Below are positions 1 through 8,690 of a stretch of DNA of 44,443 nt, piece by piece. A program made the position numbers and the translations under genes. The notes beneath the pieces are model-generated. The model saw nothing but the letters and a program-made list of their open reading frames with translations, searched no databases and was not told where the DNA came from. The stretch's first letter is position 1. Every line of letters begins with the position of its first letter. Source of the DNA: Sphingobacteriales bacterium (GTDB taxonomy: Bacteria > Bacteroidota > Bacteroidia > Chitinophagales > Chitinophagaceae); the NCBI GenBank assembly GCA_026391525.1, contig JAPLEF010000048.1:1-44443 (forward strand), read 5' to 3'.

Positions 1-2
1 CC

Positions 3-1625
3 GTTGCAACGGGAACGATTACAGTAACTGCTCCATTAGGAGCGGGTAACTCATATACCTTAGACGGAACAACAACCATAACATGGCCATCGGTGAGCTT
101 CTCAGCTGTGGCACCGGGTGTTCATACAATCAGTGTATCCAGCAGTTTTGGTTGTTTTGCAGCCGCTACAACAAGTGTAACAGTAGATCCACAACCATTC
201 ACACCGTCAGCACCGGTGGTAACGGGCTTAACGAATGTTTGTCCATTTGTTGGCACTGCCATAACGGTAACTTATACCGCAACATCAGCGGGAGCAACCA
301 GTTACAACTGGGTATTGCCACCGAATGTAACATTAGTGACCGGCGCAGGTACATCAACAATTACGGTTACGTTTGCAGCAGGCTTTACGGCACAGGCGAA
401 CAAACAAATCAAAGTATCGGCCTCTTCAGTTTGCGGAACAAGTGCTCAAACGATTTACTACCTGTTGGCGCAGTTCCCAAGTACACCGGGTGTGATCACC
501 GGCCCAACGGATGCTTGTCCGTTACTGGGTACCACCGCTACTTATTCCGTAGCACCGGTAGTAGGCGCATCGGGTTATATCTGGTCGGCACAGGCGGGTA
601 CAACGATTGTACCGGCAGGCCCCGGCACATTGGGTAATACGGTAACCATTACGTTCCCAACCACCTTCACTACAAGTGCAGTAACCGTACAAGCGGTGAA
701 TGCGTGCGGAACAAGCGGTACCCGTAGCCTTACGATAGTACGCAACAATCCATCGGTACCAAGTTTGATCAGTGGACCAACCAATGCCTGTGCACATATC
801 GCACCGGGCGGTACGTCAGCTACTTATACGATTCCGGCGGTTGAAGGAGTAAGTACTTACACCTGGACGGTACCAGCAGGCGCGATTGGCTTAACGGGTC
901 AGGGTACCAATACGATATCGTTTACCTATCCTTCGGGCTATACGAGCGGCACGGTTAGTGTAACGGTTACCAATGGTTGCGGAACCAGCGGACCGAGGTC
1001 GTTGACGATCGGCGTGCTTCAAGCTGCATCACCAGGAGTGATAGATGTGGCCGTAACCACGCCATGTCCGAACAGGGTGTACACGTACAGTTTGCCGGGC
1101 TTAACGGCGAATGCAACATCGATCTTGTGGACGGTAACCGGCGGTACGATCCTCACCGGTAATGGTACATCAAGTATTACGGTGAGCTATCCGTCAACAG
1201 CGGTGAATGGCTCGGTAACTGCACAGGCTATTAATAATTGTAGTGTAAGCACCATCCGTTCAACAGCGGTTAGATTACCTGCTTGTCCTCTAAATCCACC
1301 ACCACCTGTAGGTAAAAACAGTGGCAATTACAATACGGAAGAAGCCAAGGATAATACGGTAAAAACAACCTTGCCAACGGAAGCTTCAATGGAAGTGAAG
1401 ATATATCCGAACCCAACGGTAAGAGACTTTATCATGAAGGTGATAACCGCTTCCGGTGAAGAAATCAATGTGCGGGTGATAGACAATCAGGGAAGGTTGC
1501 ACAAGAGCTTTAGAGTGATGCCATACCAAACGATAGCGTTGGGAGCAGAACTTAAACCGGGTTCATATCTGGTAGAAGTAAGGCAAGGCACACAGGTGAA
1601 AACAACAAAAGTGATCAAGTTTTAG
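3..1625 (+). CDS. T9SS-sorted PKD-like repeat surface protein (3' part)
   Basis: The frame is open from the window edge, so the true start lies upstream; the GTG at 93 is only an internal codon. What is visible is four Ig/PKD-like repeats of about 90 residues. Each has a Cys near the start (VCP, ACP, ACA, PCP), a Y.W or I.W core, a G.GT..I.V.(F/Y) strand and, in most, a CGTS-type Cys near the end, suggesting one disulphide per repeat. A short Pro/Asn linker leads to a C-terminal domain of about 75 residues with YPNPT, a G.Y.V.V motif and a basic KVIKF end. This is the type A T9SS sorting domain. By family knowledge such proteins cross the outer membrane through T9SS and are released or anchored at the surface. 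The binding target is unknown. A strong terminator follows. Confidence 0.85.
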   Translation, partial: VATGTITVTAPLGAGNSYTLDGTTTITWPSVSFSAVAPGVHTISVSSSFGCFAAATTSVTVDPQPFTPSAPVVTGLTNVCPFVGTAITVTYTATSAGATSYNWVLPPNVTLVTGAGTSTITVTFAAGFTAQANKQIKVSASSVCGTSAQTIYYLLAQFPSTPGVITGPTDACPLLGTTATYSVAPVVGASGYIWSAQAGTTIVPAGPGTLGNTVTITFPTTFTTSAVTVQAVNACGTSGTRSLTIVRNNPSVPSLISGPTNACAHIAPGGTSATYTIPAVEGVSTYTWTVPAGAIGLTGQGTNTISFTYPSGYTSGTVSVTVTNGCGTSGPRSLTIGVLQAASPGVIDVAVTTPCPNRVYTYSLPGLTANATSILWTVTGGTILTGNGTSSITVSYPSTAVNGSVTAQAINNCSVSTIRSTAVRLPACPLNPPPPVGKNSGNYNTEEAKDNTVKTTLPTEASMEVKIYPNPTVRDFIMKVITASGEEINVRVIDNQGRLHKSFRVMPYQTIALGAELKPGSYLVEVRQGTQVKTTKVIKF

Positions 1626-1628
1626 TCA

Positions 1629-1644
1629 ATTGTCAATTGACAAT
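1629..1644. repeat. 16-bp perfect palindrome after the T9SS gene
   Basis: ATTGTCAATTGACAAT is its own reverse complement and sits 3 bases after the stop codon. It is followed by an imperfect ATAATTGATAATGATTG run. AT-rich variants like this are common in Bacteroidota intergenic DNA. It may be a transcript-end structure or a decayed repeat; no function can be assigned. Confidence 0.6.
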
Positions 1645-1666
1645 GGATAATTGATAATGATTGAAG

Positions 1667-1697
1667 AGCGCTCCGAATTAATTGGAGCGCTTTTTTT
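1667..1697 (+). terminator. Rho-independent terminator of the T9SS gene
   Basis: The stem AGCGCTCC (1667-1674) pairs perfectly with GGAGCGCT (1684-1691) around a 9-base loop and runs into seven T residues. It lies 41 bases after the stop codon of the T9SS gene, as expected for an intrinsic terminator on the plus strand. Confidence 0.9.
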
Positions 1698-1866
1698 AGT
1701 GTGGCAAGAAGGCTATCCTGCCGATGAAAATGGATTAAGGAGATGCTGATGCAGGGACAAAAATTTTGTGGCGATAATTTGTTCTACATAAACCATGTTG
1801 CAAATCATTAAATACTTACATTACAAATCATTTTCATAGTATTACAAAGCATAAATTATCCAATTA

Positions 1867-3795
1867 ATGATGCCCAAAATTTGCCGTTATATTGTACTAA
1901 ACCTTTCCTTCTTATTTTGCTTTTATTTAAAGGGATATTCCAGTGATATCGACAGCCTAAAAAGATTACTAAATACTTCAATGGCAGATAGTGTTAGAGT
2001 TGATGTATTGAACTCCCTGAGCATTCTTTATTTTAATGATAAACCCGACACTTCTATTGTAATTGCAGCTTCTGCCAGCGTAATGGCAGAAAAAATTAAT
2101 TTCAAACCCGGGCTGGCACTTGCCTATAAGAATATCGGGCGTGGCCACTACATGAAAGGAGAATATGTTGATGCCATAAAAAAATGGCAAATGGCATTAG
2201 ATGTGTACAAACAGATCAACGATAAGAAAGGTGTTGCAAACATGCTTAGTAATATGGGAGCAGTTTATTTCAATAAAGGGGATGATGCCAAATCGCTTGA
2301 ACTTCATCTGCAATCGCTCAAGATCGCCGAGGAGATCAGTGATACCCAGCGTATTGTAACTTCTCTTACCAATATTGGCGGTGTATATAGCAATAAAGCC
2401 ATTACCAACTCAAAAGCGGTAGATTATTTTCTTCGTTCTTATCAACTGAGCCATGTGATCAAAGATGATTACCTGATCGGCGTTTCTTCCGGGAACCTGG
2501 GTGAAATCTATTACAAAATGGATCAGGATTCGCTGGCATTGGTTTATTTATATGAATCTGCAAAAACATTCGAAGGTACTGAAGATATGCCTTATGCGGA
2601 TAACTATATTGGCCGTGTGTATACCCATCAAAAAGATTATGAAAAAGCCATCCAGAAGCATACCCAGGCTTATGAATTATCTAAAAAACTCGATACGAAA
2701 CTTGATATCATTCAATCTTTAATTGGTTTGGCGCAGGCTTATTATGCCAAAGGCGATAACAAACTTGCCATTGAATCGTATAAGCGTTCGCTCGGGTATG
2801 CCTTGCCGTTAAATGCTACTACAGAGATGAAGGATGCGTATGCGGGACTTACCGCTGCCTATAAAAAACAATCTGATTTTACCAGTGCATTCAGGTATCA
2901 GGAGCTTTTGCTGGCTGTAAAAGATACCATGTACAATATCGACACAGATAAGAAATTAGGTTCCTTAGAGTTCGCTTTTAATCTCGAAAAGAAAGAATCG
3001 CAGATACAGTTGCTGAATAAAGACAAAGAGATTCAAAGCAAAGTACTACAGCGGCAGAAGCTGGTACGAAACGGCTTCATCGGAGGGTTTTCAGTGGTAC
3101 TTCTTTTTGCCACTGTTTTCTTCATGCAGCGGAACAGGATCAGTAAGGAAAAAAAGCGCAGCGAAGAATTGCTATTAAACATCTTGCCGGAAGAAACAGC
3201 CGAAGAACTAAAAGCAACAGGTACTGCAAAGGCAAAGAGCTTTGATCTGGTATCAGTACTGTTCACCGATTTCAAGAACTTCACACAAGCCAGTGAAAAA
3301 CTTACACCGGAGGAATTGGTTGCCGAAATCAATTATTGTTACAGCGAGTTCGACCGCATCATAACCAAATACGGGATTGAAAAAATAAAAACCATCGGCG
3401 ACTCCTACATGTGTGCAAGCGGTTTGCCGGTAACCAATACCACGAATCCGGAAGACATCGTGAATGCAGGATTGGAAATGGTTGATTTCATTCACCGCAA
3501 TAAAATCGATCGGGAAGCAAAAGGGCAGCCTTATTTTGAATTGCGGCTGGGGATCAACTCAGGGCCTGTAGTTGCGGGAATTGTAGGCATCAAAAAATTC
3601 GCTTACGATATTTGGGGAGATACGGTAAATACGGCTTCAAGAATGGAAAGCAGTGGTGCGGTTGGCCGGGTTAACATCAGTGGTGCAACCTACGAACTGG
3701 TAAAAGAAAAATTCATTTGTTCTTACCGTGGAAAAATTGAAGCTAAAAATAAAGGAACTATCGATATGTATTTTGTAGATGGAGTTAAAAGCTAG
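1867..3795 (+). CDS. TPR-containing membrane adenylate/guanylate cyclase (class III)
   Basis: The 642-residue protein starts with a signal-like hydrophobic segment (about 8-25). TPR repeats fill roughly residues 55-350, a coiled region follows, then one membrane helix near 400-420 and a C-terminal class III cyclase domain. The periplasmic TPR part is therefore probably the sensor for a cytoplasmic cyclase. Catalytic features are intact: metal Asp468 in FTDFKNFT, metal Asp512 in KTIGDSYM, adenine-selecting Lys508 and Asp581 (YDIWGD), and Asn588/Arg592 (VNTASRM) for transition-state stabilisation. The Lys/Asp pair favours ATP over GTP, so the product is probably cAMP. It stands alone, with a 240-base gap before it and gldA convergent after it, so its input and effector are not visible. 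Confidence 0.88.
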   Translation: MMPKICRYIVLNLSFLFCFYLKGYSSDIDSLKRLLNTSMADSVRVDVLNSLSILYFNDKPDTSIVIAASASVMAEKINFKPGLALAYKNIGRGHYMKGEYVDAIKKWQMALDVYKQINDKKGVANMLSNMGAVYFNKGDDAKSLELHLQSLKIAEEISDTQRIVTSLTNIGGVYSNKAITNSKAVDYFLRSYQLSHVIKDDYLIGVSSGNLGEIYYKMDQDSLALVYLYESAKTFEGTEDMPYADNYIGRVYTHQKDYEKAIQKHTQAYELSKKLDTKLDIIQSLIGLAQAYYAKGDNKLAIESYKRSLGYALPLNATTEMKDAYAGLTAAYKKQSDFTSAFRYQELLLAVKDTMYNIDTDKKLGSLEFAFNLEKKESQIQLLNKDKEIQSKVLQRQKLVRNGFIGGFSVVLLFATVFFMQRNRISKEKKRSEELLLNILPEETAEELKATGTAKAKSFDLVSVLFTDFKNFTQASEKLTPEELVAEINYCYSEFDRIITKYGIEKIKTIGDSYMCASGLPVTNTTNPEDIVNAGLEMVDFIHRNKIDREAKGQPYFELRLGINSGPVVAGIVGIKKFAYDIWGDTVNTASRMESSGAVGRVNISGATYELVKEKFICSYRGKIEAKNKGTIDMYFVDGVKS

Positions 3796-3805
3796 AGCTT
3801 TAAAA

Positions 3806-4717
3806 TTATGACTTCCCAGTAAGTTCCCTGAAAACATCTTCCATCTGCTGGCTTTCTGTTTGCAATGAAATCAAATTGAGTTTTTTGTGGATGCTCAGCT
3901 GCATCAGTTGGGTACGAACACTTTCTTCCTGAGAAGTGGTTAAGTGGAAATGCCCGGCATTCTTCCTTGTAACTTCCGTAACATGCTTTAGTGCCGTTAA
4001 CCAGGCGGTATCGATATCTTCTTTAAACTGCACTACAATAACAGGCAGGTTATTTTTAGCCGAACGCAAACTGGCCATTGGGGCATCTGCAACCAATACG
4101 CCTTTGTTGATGATGATCACCCGATCGCAAACCGCTTCCACTTCCTGCATGATATGTGAAGAAAACAAGAGGGTCTTTTCTTTGCCCAACTGGCGGATCA
4201 CTTCCCGTATTTCTACAATCTGATTGGGGTCTAACCCGGAAGTAGGTTCATCTAATATCAAAACTTCCGGATCGTGAAGTATAGCTGCGGCTAACCCTAC
4301 CCGTTGTTTATAACCTTTACTGAGTTGTCCGTTTTTTTTATGCGCTTCCACTGTTAAGCCTACTCGCTGAATCACGTCTTCAATTTTATCCTTTTTGTTT
4401 TGAAGCCCGTGGATGCCTGCCATGAAATGGAGGTATTCCCTTACATACATATCAGGGTAAAGCGGATTGGCTTCGGGGAGATACCCGATTTTTTTCTTGG
4501 TTTCTATACCTTGTCCGTTTACTGCAATGCCACAAACTTTTATCTCGCCATTATCCGGCATCACATAGCCGGTGATCATTTTCATGCTGGTAGATTTTCC
4601 TGCTCCATTTGGCCCAAGAAATCCTGTAATTTCTCCTTTGCGAAGGGAAAATGAAATATCGTTTACCGCAGTTTGTGTGCCGTAGGTTTTTGTAAGATGG
4701 CTGACTTCAATAGACAC
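3806..4717 (-). CDS. gldA: GldA-like gliding-motility ABC transporter ATPase
   Basis: A 303-residue ABC ATPase. Walker A is GPNGAGKST (35-43), the signature is LSKGYKQ (132-138), Walker B is LILDEP (153-158) and the H-loop is His188. The N-terminus (MSIEVSHLTKTYG), the length near 300 and the C-terminal extension ending in QMEDVFRELTGKS match the GldA family, the ATPase of the Gld ABC complex needed for gliding in Flavobacterium. Partners GldF and GldG are not in the window, so its role here could be general ABC-2 type export. The start codon is GTG; the ATG just upstream is in another frame. It is transcribed after the ricT-like gene with a 41-base gap and is convergent with the cyclase. Confidence 0.85.
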   Translation of the reverse strand: MSIEVSHLTKTYGTQTAVNDISFSLRKGEITGFLGPNGAGKSTSMKMITGYVMPDNGEIKVCGIAVNGQGIETKKKIGYLPEANPLYPDMYVREYLHFMAGIHGLQNKKDKIEDVIQRVGLTVEAHKKNGQLSKGYKQRVGLAAAILHDPEVLILDEPTSGLDPNQIVEIREVIRQLGKEKTLLFSSHIMQEVEAVCDRVIIINKGVLVADAPMASLRSAKNNLPVIVVQFKEDIDTAWLTALKHVTEVTRKNAGHFHLTTSQEESVRTQLMQLSIHKKLNLISLQTESQQMEDVFRELTGKS

Positions 4718-4758
4718 GCTTCATGTTTTTTGCGTTAAGCATACCAAACCATGTTCAG

Positions 4759-6177
4759 TTAGGGTGCCGGATTTGGCGCATCGCCACCCGGACGGTTTCC
4801 TTGTTGCGGTGGCCTTTGTTGTTGTGGCCTGTCTTGCCTTGGCCCGCGTTGCTGAGGCGGTCGGTTATTATTTTGTGGTGGACGATTACCCTGTGCCGGA
4901 CGGTTGCCGGGTTGACCAAATTGTTTTTGTGGGTTATTTCCTCCCTGGTTTTGTTGAGGGCGTTGTTGATCGGGGCGTTGGTTTTGCCCGCGTGACTGAT
5001 TGGGTTGGCCGGATTGTCTTGGTGAATTGCCAGCCTGACGTTGTTGCTGTCCTTTTTCTTTTTCGCGGCGCTTGCGCGAATTTTTTTCTAAACTGCGAAG
5101 GCTGATCTGGCCAACGATATCGGCATATAAAGGTTCCACTTCTTTAGGCTTACCGGTTACCACTTCGGCTGTTTCCATTTCTTCGGGGCGGATTCCATCT
5201 CTGTTTTGCGCCTTTATCTTTTTTACGGTTTCGATAGCAAGCGGGTATTGCTTATTGCTTTCGGGCAAAGTGTACCACATCAGGTTGCGGAAAATATCTT
5301 TTTTCACCAGAAAGGCTCGGCCCTTGGCTACTTCCAGCATATCGCAGTCGGAAGGAAAAAACTGGAGGGCATCCAGGTATGTATCGAGTTCATAATTCAA
5401 ACAGCATTTCAAACGGCCACACTGACCGCTTAATTTGGTTTGATTGATGCTGAGGTTTTGATAACGTGCAGCATTGGTATTTACACTTTTAAAATCGGTA
5501 AGCCAGGTGCTGCAACATAATTCGCGGCCACAACTACCGATGCCACCCACTTTTCCTGCTTCCTGCCGGGCACCGATCTGCCTCATTTCTACCTTCACCT
5601 TGAATTCGGTGGCATAAACTTTAATCAGCTCACGGAAATCCACCCGGTCGTCGGCGATGTAAAAAAAAGTGGCTTTTCTGCCATCTGCCTGAATTTCCAC
5701 CTGGGCCATTTTCATATCCAGTTTCAATTGACGGGCAATGGCACGGCTGCGAATGAGCACTTCGGCTTCACGTGCTTTTTGTTCTTCCAGTTTCAACAAA
5801 TCGGATTCCGTAGCCCTGCGAAGTATTTTGCGGATATCCGGACTTTTTTCGTCAATATTATTTTTCTTCAGTTGTAAACGAACCAGTTCGCCGGTAAGGT
5901 TTACCATGCCCACATCAAAACCGCTGGTGCCTTCAACGGCTACCACTTCGCCTTTTTCGTAATAATGCAGGGTAGTGTTTTTGTAATAATCTTTACGGCT
6001 GCCATTGGCGAAACTGATTTCAACAATCCGGCAATTGCTTTCAGGGTCGCTGAAAGGTAAATTGGCGAGCCAATCGTGAACATTCATCCGGTTACAGCCT
6101 CCGCTTGCACAACTGCCATGGCTTTGACATCCACCCGGCGCACCATCTTTTGAGGTGCCGCAACTTCCACATCCCAT
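4759..6177 (-). CDS. ricT: PSP1-domain protein (RicT/YaaT family) with disordered Q/P/R/N tail
   Basis: I chose the ATG at 6177 (MGCGSCGTSKDG, 472 residues) because the upstream in-frame extension to 6279 lacks family character. The N-terminus is Cys-rich. The PSP1 core spans about residues 50-310 and holds the conserved Cys signature GSCGRELCC...SGQCGRLKCCLNYE. In Bacillus RicT (YaaT) works with RicA and RicF, carries Fe-S clusters and supports RNA processing; those partners are not seen here. Roughly the last 109 residues are almost only Gln, Pro, Arg, Asn and Gly with RG/RP spacing, so this tail is probably disordered and may bind RNA. It lies downstream of holB, the same order as holB-yaaT in Bacillus, which supports the call. 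Confidence 0.88.
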   Translation of the reverse strand: MGCGSCGTSKDGAPGGCQSHGSCASGGCNRMNVHDWLANLPFSDPESNCRIVEISFANGSRKDYYKNTTLHYYEKGEVVAVEGTSGFDVGMVNLTGELVRLQLKKNNIDEKSPDIRKILRRATESDLLKLEEQKAREAEVLIRSRAIARQLKLDMKMAQVEIQADGRKATFFYIADDRVDFRELIKVYATEFKVKVEMRQIGARQEAGKVGGIGSCGRELCCSTWLTDFKSVNTNAARYQNLSINQTKLSGQCGRLKCCLNYELDTYLDALQFFPSDCDMLEVAKGRAFLVKKDIFRNLMWYTLPESNKQYPLAIETVKKIKAQNRDGIRPEEMETAEVVTGKPKEVEPLYADIVGQISLRSLEKNSRKRREKEKGQQQRQAGNSPRQSGQPNQSRGQNQRPDQQRPQQNQGGNNPQKQFGQPGNRPAQGNRPPQNNNRPPQQRGPRQDRPQQQRPPQQGNRPGGDAPNPAP

Positions 6178-6332
6178 CAGTATAAATAATTTATGAATGA
6201 AAAATAATGTGGCTACTGTATGCCGAACATTGAACCGAAGTACAAGAGTGCGACGCCAATGAAGCTGAACAGGGAACAAAAGCCGGAAAAAAAACTATCC
6301 TATACTTTCAACCGCTGTAGCTACGGGTAACC

Positions 6333-7583
6333 TTATTGCATCAAAATTACTGAATTGTTACTTATAATATGGTATAATCTGATGGTGAGTGCATGAAAGA
6401 GGATTTTGGCATTGGCATTGCGTTCAATCTGGTAATAGGCCTGATCGAGTTCCCTGATGATGGCTTCCTGTTGCGAATGGTCGCATATTTTGTTGAGTTT
6501 GCCTGCAAAATCAACCTGAGTGGCTTGTATTTCAGCAGATTGGGGGTTTTCAAGGGCTCCTGAAATCCGTAGCCGGATAGCATGTTCCAGCACCTGAATA
6601 AAGTAGAGGAGGAACTGTTTTTGTTTTTCTCTGCCGATTTTACTGATGTCTTCAATCCATTTTACCTGAGTGGGCAATGCTGTTTTGACGATACAGTTAA
6701 GCCAGTTGCGCAGTAATAGTTCCCAATCGTCGTCGTTATGCAGCAGCAATTCGAGAGCTTCGTGATAATTGCCTTCACTGAGCAGGGCGATCTGTTCGGC
6801 TTTTTTTAGGGGCACTCCATTTCTCAATTCCAACGTAGCGGCGATATCCTGCATCGTTAATGGCGGGAGTTTTACCAATTGCAAACGCGAGAGCAGGGTA
6901 GGTAACAGGAGCGTGTCGTTTTCGGCAACAAGGATGAATAGTGTATCGGGTGGGGGCTCTTCGATGATTTTCAGCAATCTGTTTCCTTCCTTGCTAAGCA
7001 GTTCGGGCATCCAAAGCAGCATGATCTTGTAAATCGATTCAAAGCTTTTCAAACTGAGTTTGCGGATGATTTCATTGCATTCCTGAGCGTTGATATTACC
7101 TTGTTTGTTCTCAACACCGCTTACTTTATAGGTTTCACCGATGAACTGGATCCAATCGTATAAATTTCCGTAAGGTTGTTTCTCCTGAAAAATGCGCCAT
7201 TCCTTTGCATAATCATTGCTGACCGGTTTATCGCCGGGCTTTTTGCTGATTACCGGATAGATGAAATGAATATCGGGATGAACCAGCGCTTTTGCTTTCA
7301 TACAAGCAGGGCAGATGCCGCAGGAATCGGTTAAGGGAAGAGATGCGGCTGTTGCAGAATTATCGGGCAGTTCATCGAATAAAGAGCCGGGTTGTTGTGC
7401 TGATGGTTCTCTGCCGTTCACTTTTTCGCAAACCAGGTACTGGGCAAAAGCCCGCGCCATGGCCATTCCTCCGGTACCTTCTTTCCCTAGAAAAAGCAAT
7501 GCATGGCTGAGTCTGTTTTGTTGAAACAGGTTTACCAGTTGTTTTTTGATGGGGTTTTGGCCGATGACTTCCTTAAACTGCAC
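6333..7583 (-). CDS. holB: DNA polymerase III subunit delta'
   Basis: A 416-residue clamp-loader AAA+ protein starting at GTG (MQFKEVIGQNPIKKQL). The N-terminal HALLFLGKEGTGG is a degraded P-loop that lacks the catalytic Lys, as expected for delta', which does not hydrolyse ATP. A zinc-knuckle-like CGICPAC follows near residue 88. EEPPPDTLFIL and the SRLQ(L/V) sensor segment are typical of delta'. The long acidic insert between P-loop and zinc motif is common in Bacteroidota versions. It loads the sliding clamp as part of the gamma complex. The ricT-like gene is next downstream on the same strand. An AATTTGCAAC motif directly precedes the GTG. Confidence 0.88.
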   Translation of the reverse strand: MQFKEVIGQNPIKKQLVNLFQQNRLSHALLFLGKEGTGGMAMARAFAQYLVCEKVNGREPSAQQPGSLFDELPDNSATAASLPLTDSCGICPACMKAKALVHPDIHFIYPVISKKPGDKPVSNDYAKEWRIFQEKQPYGNLYDWIQFIGETYKVSGVENKQGNINAQECNEIIRKLSLKSFESIYKIMLLWMPELLSKEGNRLLKIIEEPPPDTLFILVAENDTLLLPTLLSRLQLVKLPPLTMQDIAATLELRNGVPLKKAEQIALLSEGNYHEALELLLHNDDDWELLLRNWLNCIVKTALPTQVKWIEDISKIGREKQKQFLLYFIQVLEHAIRLRISGALENPQSAEIQATQVDFAGKLNKICDHSQQEAIIRELDQAYYQIERNANAKILFHALTIRLYHIISNNSVILMQ

Positions 7584-7646
7584 GTTGCAAATTAAAACAA
7601 AAAACTGCCCTTATTCCGGCGGCTTTTTTAAAAAAGAAAGAATTTA

Positions 7647-8228
7647 TCAAAGCTTACCCACAATATCATTGCTCATGGGCTTCACGTTGCTGTCGAATTT
7701 ACTGATGAGTTTTCCGTTTTCATCTAATAGGAATTTGTTGAAATTCCATCCGATTTCGGCATCCATCACCTGGTTGAGGCTTTTATGGGTCAGCCAGTTA
7801 AAAATGGGGGCGATATCATCGCCTTTTACCGACACTTTAGCCGCCATGGGAAAAGTAACGCCATAATTTTTTTCGCAGAAGGATTTGATTTCGGTGTTAG
7901 AGCCGGGTTCTTGTCCACCGAAATTATTCGCCGGAAAACCTACCACCACCAATTTGTCTTTATACTTTTCCGCTAAAGCCTGTAAGTCTTTGTACTGAGG
8001 CGTATAACCACATTCCGATGCTGTATTCACCACCAGGATTTTTTTTCCTTTGAAATCGGCAAAATTGATGCTGCCACCATCGAGGGAGGCTACTTTGAAA
8101 TCATGGATACTTTTAATACTGTCGTTCATGGAGGTGGATGTTTGGGTGGGTTTAGCAACCTGAGTTTTATCCTTTTCAGGAGAAAAACAGGAGATCAATA
8201 ATGCAGAGATGGCAATAACTTTGTACAT
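7647..8228 (-). CDS. Glutathione peroxidase family lipoprotein (Cys type)
   Basis: I chose the ATG at 8228 over an upstream TTG because it gives a compact lipoprotein signal ending in LLISC (Cys14), so the enzyme is likely lipid-anchored facing the periplasm. The 193-residue protein has the GPx fold signatures: peroxidatic Cys73 in NTASECGYT, Gln106 in GFPANNFGGQEPG, and Trp161/Asn162 in WNFNKFL. Cys replaces selenocysteine. By family knowledge such Cys-GPx enzymes usually use thioredoxin rather than glutathione to reduce hydrogen or lipid peroxides. A second Cys in KSFCEKNYG is a candidate resolving residue. It is divergent from the truncated pstS gene. Confidence 0.9.
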   Translation of the reverse strand: MYKVIAISALLISCFSPEKDKTQVAKPTQTSTSMNDSIKSIHDFKVASLDGGSINFADFKGKKILVVNTASECGYTPQYKDLQALAEKYKDKLVVVGFPANNFGGQEPGSNTEIKSFCEKNYGVTFPMAAKVSVKGDDIAPIFNWLTHKSLNQVMDAEIGWNFNKFLLDENGKLISKFDSNVKPMSNDIVGKL

Positions 8229-8330
8229 GTTTTTATTTTGAAACAAAATTCAGGATGTTTTGTTGAAACTTAGTAATTATATTTAATATTTACATAACTT
8301 TTTGTGCTATCAAAGGAGATACTTTTGATC

Positions 8331-8690
8331 ATGCGATTGCTAACCTTTTTTTCAACCTTGTTATTATGGTCGTGTTCATTAAAAGATGACACCATAAAGA
8401 TTAAGGGTTCGGATACAGAAGTGAATTTAGCGGTAATTTTTGCAGAAGAATTTCATAAGCAGCATGATTCGTTGCTGGTTTCTGTTTCAGGTGGAGGATC
8501 AGGATTAGGGATTGCATCTTTGCTTAACGGGAATGCTCATATCGCCAATTCTTCGCGGGCCATCAAAGAGGAAGAAAAGGAGCTTTTTAACAAACAAGGC
8601 ATTGTTATCGATTCTTTTATATTTGCTTTGGATGCGATTGCTTTTGTGGTTTCTGAAAAATCAGCTTTAGATTCGATCAGTACCTGCTAA
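8331..8690 (+). pseudogene. Truncated PstS-like phosphate-binding lipoprotein
   Basis: The ATG at 8331 follows an AAAGGAGAT ribosome site at 8312-8320, which decides the start over the GTG at 8304. The 119 residues begin with a lipoprotein signal ending LLLWSC, then IKIKGSDTE, SVSGGGSGLGIASLLNG and IANSSRAI. These are the phosphate-contacting strands of the N-terminal lobe of PstS-type proteins. The frame ends after VSEKSALDSIST, where a full protein would cross to the second lobe (about 270-300 residues in total). The second lobe is absent downstream in any frame I can see. No pstCAB genes follow. I infer a deletion scar; a functional short phosphate binder is unlikely. Confidence 0.75.

Noticed and set aside
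83-637. A 184-residue frame overlapping the T9SS gene
   Set aside because: It is an out-of-frame reading of the PKD repeats with unlikely composition; the sorting domain is in the other frame.
4723-5105. Plus-strand frames opposite the ricT tail
   Set aside because: They are complements of the Gln/Pro/Arg codons and lack domain character or start signals.
7647-8228. Selenocysteine-type glutathione peroxidase
   Set aside because: The active-site codon encodes Cys, and no in-frame TGA with a SECIS-like hairpin is present.
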